A stretch of 35,500 nucleotides of DNA from Bifidobacteriaceae bacterium (lineage in GTDB: Bacteria; Actinomycetota; Actinomycetes; Actinomycetales; Bifidobacteriaceae). Of the stretch, positions 32,935 to 35,500 are shown in pieces (within the stretch, counting starts at the first letter, position 1; each line of letters begins with the position of its first letter). Location: the NCBI GenBank assembly GCA_029227215.1, contig JAQXZM010000070.1:1-35500 (forward strand). The letters are read 5' to 3'. Below the pieces are notes generated by a model. That model saw nothing but the letters and a program-made list of their open reading frames with translations. It did not search any database and had not been told where the DNA came from. The position numbers and the translations under genes were made by a program.

Positions 32935-34563
32935 TCAGATCTTTTCGCGCTCCTCGGCGGCGTGGATCTCGGCGGCAACGAGGTCGTCGTCCACCACACG
33001 GTCCTGCGGGTCGTCGAGGTAGTGGTCGAACTCGTTGAGCACCGAGGCCTCGGGCGCCGGCGTGAGCAGCGAGACGACCACGATGAACAGCAGCGAGATG
33101 ATGAACGCCGGCAGCAGCTCGTAGATGGCGAACACGCCGCCGAGCGGCTTGATGAGGTTGTGCCAGATGAGCACGGTGGCGGTGCCGGAGACCATGCCGG
33201 CGATCGCACCGTACTTGTTGGTGCGGCGCCAATACAGCGACGTGAGCATGAGTGGGCCGAACGAGGCACCCAAACCCGCCCAGGCGTAGGAGACCACCTG
33301 GAAGATTGAGGAGTTCTGGTCGAACGCCACGAAGATGCCGAAGAGGAACATGACGAGCAGCGTGGTGCGCGCCACCATCATCACCTGGCGGTCGGTCGCC
33401 TTGCGGTTGATGACACCGCGGTAGATGTTTTCGCCCACGGCGCTCGCACCGATGATCATATAGCTTGACGACGAGCTCATCGACGCGGCGAAGATGCCAG
33501 AGACCACGATGCCACACAGGAAGCTGGGCAGCAGCGCCTGCGCGATGACGATGAAGATGTTTTCCGCAGCGGCCTGCGTGCCGAACTGCGTGGGCATCAT
33601 TGCGCGGCCCGCCAGGCCGATGCACACGCCGCACGTCAGCGAGATGACGCACCATGTGGTGGCGATGATGCGGGACTTGCGGATTTCCTCGGAGCTGCGG
33701 ATGGAAAGGAACCGCACGAGCACCTGCGGCATGCCGAAGTAGCCCAGGCCCCAGGCGAGCATCGAGATGATGGTGATGATGCCGTAGTTCGTGGGCGCGC
33801 CGAACATCGCCTGGCCGTCCTGCATGATCTGCTGGCCCATCGCGTCGAGCAGCGGGGTGGCGGTGTGCGTGCCATCGAGGAAGCCGGGGATGCCGCGCAG
33901 GAACGCCACGGTGTTGTTGATGCCGCCGGCGGAGGCGACGGAGCCGATGAACACGACGGCGAGCGCGAAGAACATGAGCGTGCCCTGGATGAAGTCGGTG
34001 ACGACCACCGACAGGTAGCCGCCGATGAGCGTGTAGGCGAACACCACGGAGGCGCCGATGACCATCGTCAGGTGGTAGTCCCAGCCGAACAGCGTGGAGA
34101 ACAGCTTGCCCACCGTCACGAAACAGCTGCCCGTGTACACGCAGAAGAACACGAGGATGATGAGCGCGGCGATGGTGGAGACGACGTTCTTCGAATCGTG
34201 GAAACGCTTGGAGAAGAAGTCCGGGATCGTGATGGCGTCGCCGGCGACCACGGAGTAGCGGCGCAGGCGGCGTGCCACGAGCTTCCAGTTGAGGTAGGTG
34301 CCGATGGCGAGGCCGATCGCCGTCCACATCGCGTCGGCGGCGCCAGTGAAGTACGCCAGGCCCGGCAGGCCCATGAGCAGCCAGCCGCTCATGTCGGAGG
34401 CCTCGGCGCTCAGCGCCGTGAGCCAGGGGCCCACCCCGCGGTTGCCGGCGAAGTATTGCTTGGCGGACGAGTTCGAACGCTTCGAATAGGCGAAGCCGAT
34501 GGACAGCATGGCCACGAAGTAGATGACCATGGCAAGCAGTACCCAGAAGTCCTTGGTGACCAC
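32935..34563 (-). CDS. putP: Sodium/proline symporter
   Basis: A membrane transporter of the sodium:solute symporter family, importing proline with sodium. The 542-residue protein has about thirteen hydrophobic segments. The N-terminal part carries EASDMSGWLLMGLPG and TYLNWKLVARRLRRY, a close match to E. coli PutP around its sodium-binding Asp55/Ser57 region, followed by IGGYLSVVVTDFIQ. The last 50 residues are hydrophilic and acidic. The start is a GTG with GAAGGAAGG upstream. It stands alone on the minus strand, converging on rnj, with its own terminator. The leader directly upstream (34575-34620) is an A/C-rich repeat on the coding strand. Proline specificity is inferred from similarity; another solute is possible. 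Confidence 0.9.
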   Translation of the reverse strand: MVTKDFWVLLAMVIYFVAMLSIGFAYSKRSNSSAKQYFAGNRGVGPWLTALSAEASDMSGWLLMGLPGLAYFTGAADAMWTAIGLAIGTYLNWKLVARRLRRYSVVAGDAITIPDFFSKRFHDSKNVVSTIAALIILVFFCVYTGSCFVTVGKLFSTLFGWDYHLTMVIGASVVFAYTLIGGYLSVVVTDFIQGTLMFFALAVVFIGSVASAGGINNTVAFLRGIPGFLDGTHTATPLLDAMGQQIMQDGQAMFGAPTNYGIITIISMLAWGLGYFGMPQVLVRFLSIRSSEEIRKSRIIATTWCVISLTCGVCIGLAGRAMMPTQFGTQAAAENIFIVIAQALLPSFLCGIVVSGIFAASMSSSSSYMIIGASAVGENIYRGVINRKATDRQVMMVARTTLLVMFLFGIFVAFDQNSSIFQVVSYAWAGLGASFGPLMLTSLYWRRTNKYGAIAGMVSGTATVLIWHNLIKPLGGVFAIYELLPAFIISLLFIVVVSLLTPAPEASVLNEFDHYLDDPQDRVVDDDLVAAEIHAAEEREKI

Positions 34564-34834
34564 GTGTGCCTTCCTTCTCTTGTTGTGTTTTTGTGTTTTT
34601 GTGTTCTTGTGCTTCTTGTGGGTCGGCGCTGTGACGCCGGTGTTTCGGCGCCGGTGTTCGGAGCGATGTTCGATGGGTTCCCGACCGATTCCGACCGATA
34701 TGCGCCGGCGCTTAACCTGCGACGCAACGATGCCGTATCCAACTTAGTCAACCCCGCCTACCCACGCCCGCCGAAGTCCATCCGGGGCGGTCTGCGCGGG
34801 TGCGGGAGGGTGCGCGGGTGCGGGCAACCGGGGT

Positions 34835-34860
34835 CGAGGGTGCGCCGAACTGCACCCTCG
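34835..34860. repeat. Inverted repeat, GAGGGTGC type, copy 1
   Basis: CGAGGGTGC (34835-34843) pairs with GCACCCTCG (34852-34860) around an 8-base loop. The inner 24 bases run from GAGGGTGC to ACCCTC, the same ends as copy 2. Confidence 0.7.
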
Positions 34861-34911
34861 GTGGGAGTTAGGCCGGCGTTGGCGGGGAACTAGGCCGAGG
34901 TAATCGCTGTG

Positions 34912-34935
34912 GAGGGTGCAAAATCGTATACCCTC
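34912..34935. repeat. Inverted repeat, GAGGGTGC type, copy 2
   Basis: It begins GAGGGTGC and ends ACCCTC, 24 bases long as in copy 1, with a different AT-rich centre. The AGGCCG segments between the copies are also partly repeated. Confidence 0.6.
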
Positions 34936-35046
34936 AGTGCGCTCTCGGCACGGACACCTCGATGATTGGAGAATCGTCGGAACCTTCGCGCTCACCAATG
35001 AGCGGAATCCCGGATATGGTGGCGTGCCTGGTATTCGGCGGCGCAG

Positions 35047-35412
35047 TCAGACGATGGTGTATCCCTGCTGCGTGAGCACATCGAGCGCACGGTCGAAATC
35101 GTCATTTTTAACCAGGATGTAGTCGGTGTTGTACGTCGAGACGGCAAAGATTCCGATTTCGTTGTCGGCGAGGATTCCCGTCAGACGAGACAGGATGCCG
35201 ATGAGAGAGAAATCGAGCACGCCGCGAATGCGGAAGCTGCGCCAGCCGTCATCGCGCGCCGTCGTGCATATGGGCGTGTCCGCCGTCCGGCAGACGAGGG
35301 AGATTTCCTCGTCCGTCTTGCCGATGAAGTAAAAATCCGCCGTCAGGTCGATGGATTCGACCGACGGAACCTTGCACACCGTCAATTCGTCGGCCAGTCG
35401 CTCCAGCTCCAT
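35047..35412 (-). CDS. ACT-domain protein
   Basis: A small (121-residue) protein with a probable pair of ACT-like folds, the kind of domain that binds amino acids and regulates metabolism. SLIGILSRLTGILADNEIGIFAVSTYNTDYILV is a typical beta-alpha-beta ACT sequence, and the N-terminal half (ELTVCKVPSVESI through FIGKTDEEISLVC) fits the ACT_7 kind found in stand-alone proteins. I chose the ATG whose first base is 35412, because AGGAGG lies 5 bases upstream. A longer frame from 35460 adds 16 residues and starts 6 bases after a TACTAT -10-like element, so transcription probably begins near 35460. The ligand is unknown. Confidence 0.82.
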   Translation of the reverse strand: MELERLADELTVCKVPSVESIDLTADFYFIGKTDEEISLVCRTADTPICTTARDDGWRSFRIRGVLDFSLIGILSRLTGILADNEIGIFAVSTYNTDYILVKNDDFDRALDVLTQQGYTIV

Positions 35413-35466
35413 GCATTCCTCCTCGATATGTGCCGGCCGCATTTCGTGCCGGGCCCGCATGCGTTG

Positions 35467-35472
35467 ATAGTA
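35467..35472 (-). promoter_or_regulatory. Likely -10 element of the ACT-domain gene
   Basis: TACTAT on the minus strand ends 6 bases before an in-frame ATG at 35460 and 54 bases before the preferred start. No clear -35 is visible before the window ends. Confidence 0.4.
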
Positions 35473-35500
35473 TCAGCGCGCGGGATGGTTCGGCGGAGTG

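Larger units (their letters stand above)
34564..35046. other. 483-bp gap between putP and the ACT-domain gene
   Basis: No gene is seen. Contents are the putP leader, an 18-bp direct repeat TGCGCGGGTGCGGGAGGG (34793, 34811), two related inverted repeats 76 bp apart (34835-34860 and 34912-34935) and a CGATGATT/AATCGTCG hairpin (34960-34979). The hairpin lies past the end of the ACT gene and might help to end its transcript, though no T-run follows. Confidence 0.6.

Overview
The window is high-GC and densely coded, and I read it as chromosomal DNA of a Bifidobacterium or a close relative. The basis is a single giant bacterial type I fatty acid synthase, a biotinylated acyl-CoA carboxylase alpha subunit and its beta subunit just upstream, a stand-alone holo-ACP synthase just downstream, an AdnAB-type helicase-nuclease pair, and a dapB-dapA-RNase J block. 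The genus is inferred from gene content and order; no species can be named from the sequence alone.

Region 1 (1-14049) is a complete de novo fatty acid locus. accA3 and accD (stop and start overlap as TAATG) make malonyl-CoA. The 3,194-residue FAS I contains AT, ER, DH, MPT, ACP, KR and KS signatures in that order. acpS supplies the phosphopantetheinyl transferase that the bacterial megasynthase lacks.

Region 2 (14050-16200) is the accessory part. It holds an 84-bp tandem repeat, a remnant of a phage MuF-type head protein whose C-terminus looks like a CdiA-CT tRNase toxin domain with no recognisable immunity gene, a large hairpin, a tRNA-Tyr(GTA) gene, a second tRNA-like fold with no normal anticodon arm, and a textbook LexA/SOS box about 470 bp ahead of the DNA-repair genes.

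Region 3 (16201-25580) carries adnA and adnB, overlapping as ATGA. Both have a P-loop helicase core and a C-terminal RecB-like nuclease, which indicates double-strand-break end resection.

Region 4 (25581-32132) has a GNAT acetyltransferase, an MFS permease, dapB and dapA (lysine/diaminopimelate pathway; dapA has a clear leaderless promoter) and RNase J. Region 5 (32133-35500) contains an 802-bp intergenic region with the RNase J terminator, a 95-bp tandem array, an AT-rich hairpin island and a strong terminator for the opposing putP gene. putP is a sodium/proline symporter on the minus strand. After a repeat-rich gap comes a minus-strand ACT-domain protein.

The items most worth a second look are the orphan MuF/CdiA-CT toxin beside tRNA genes, the SOS box over a gene-poor stretch with a hydrophobic mini-ORF, the 95-bp array with an internally pairing unit, and the tRNA-like element.
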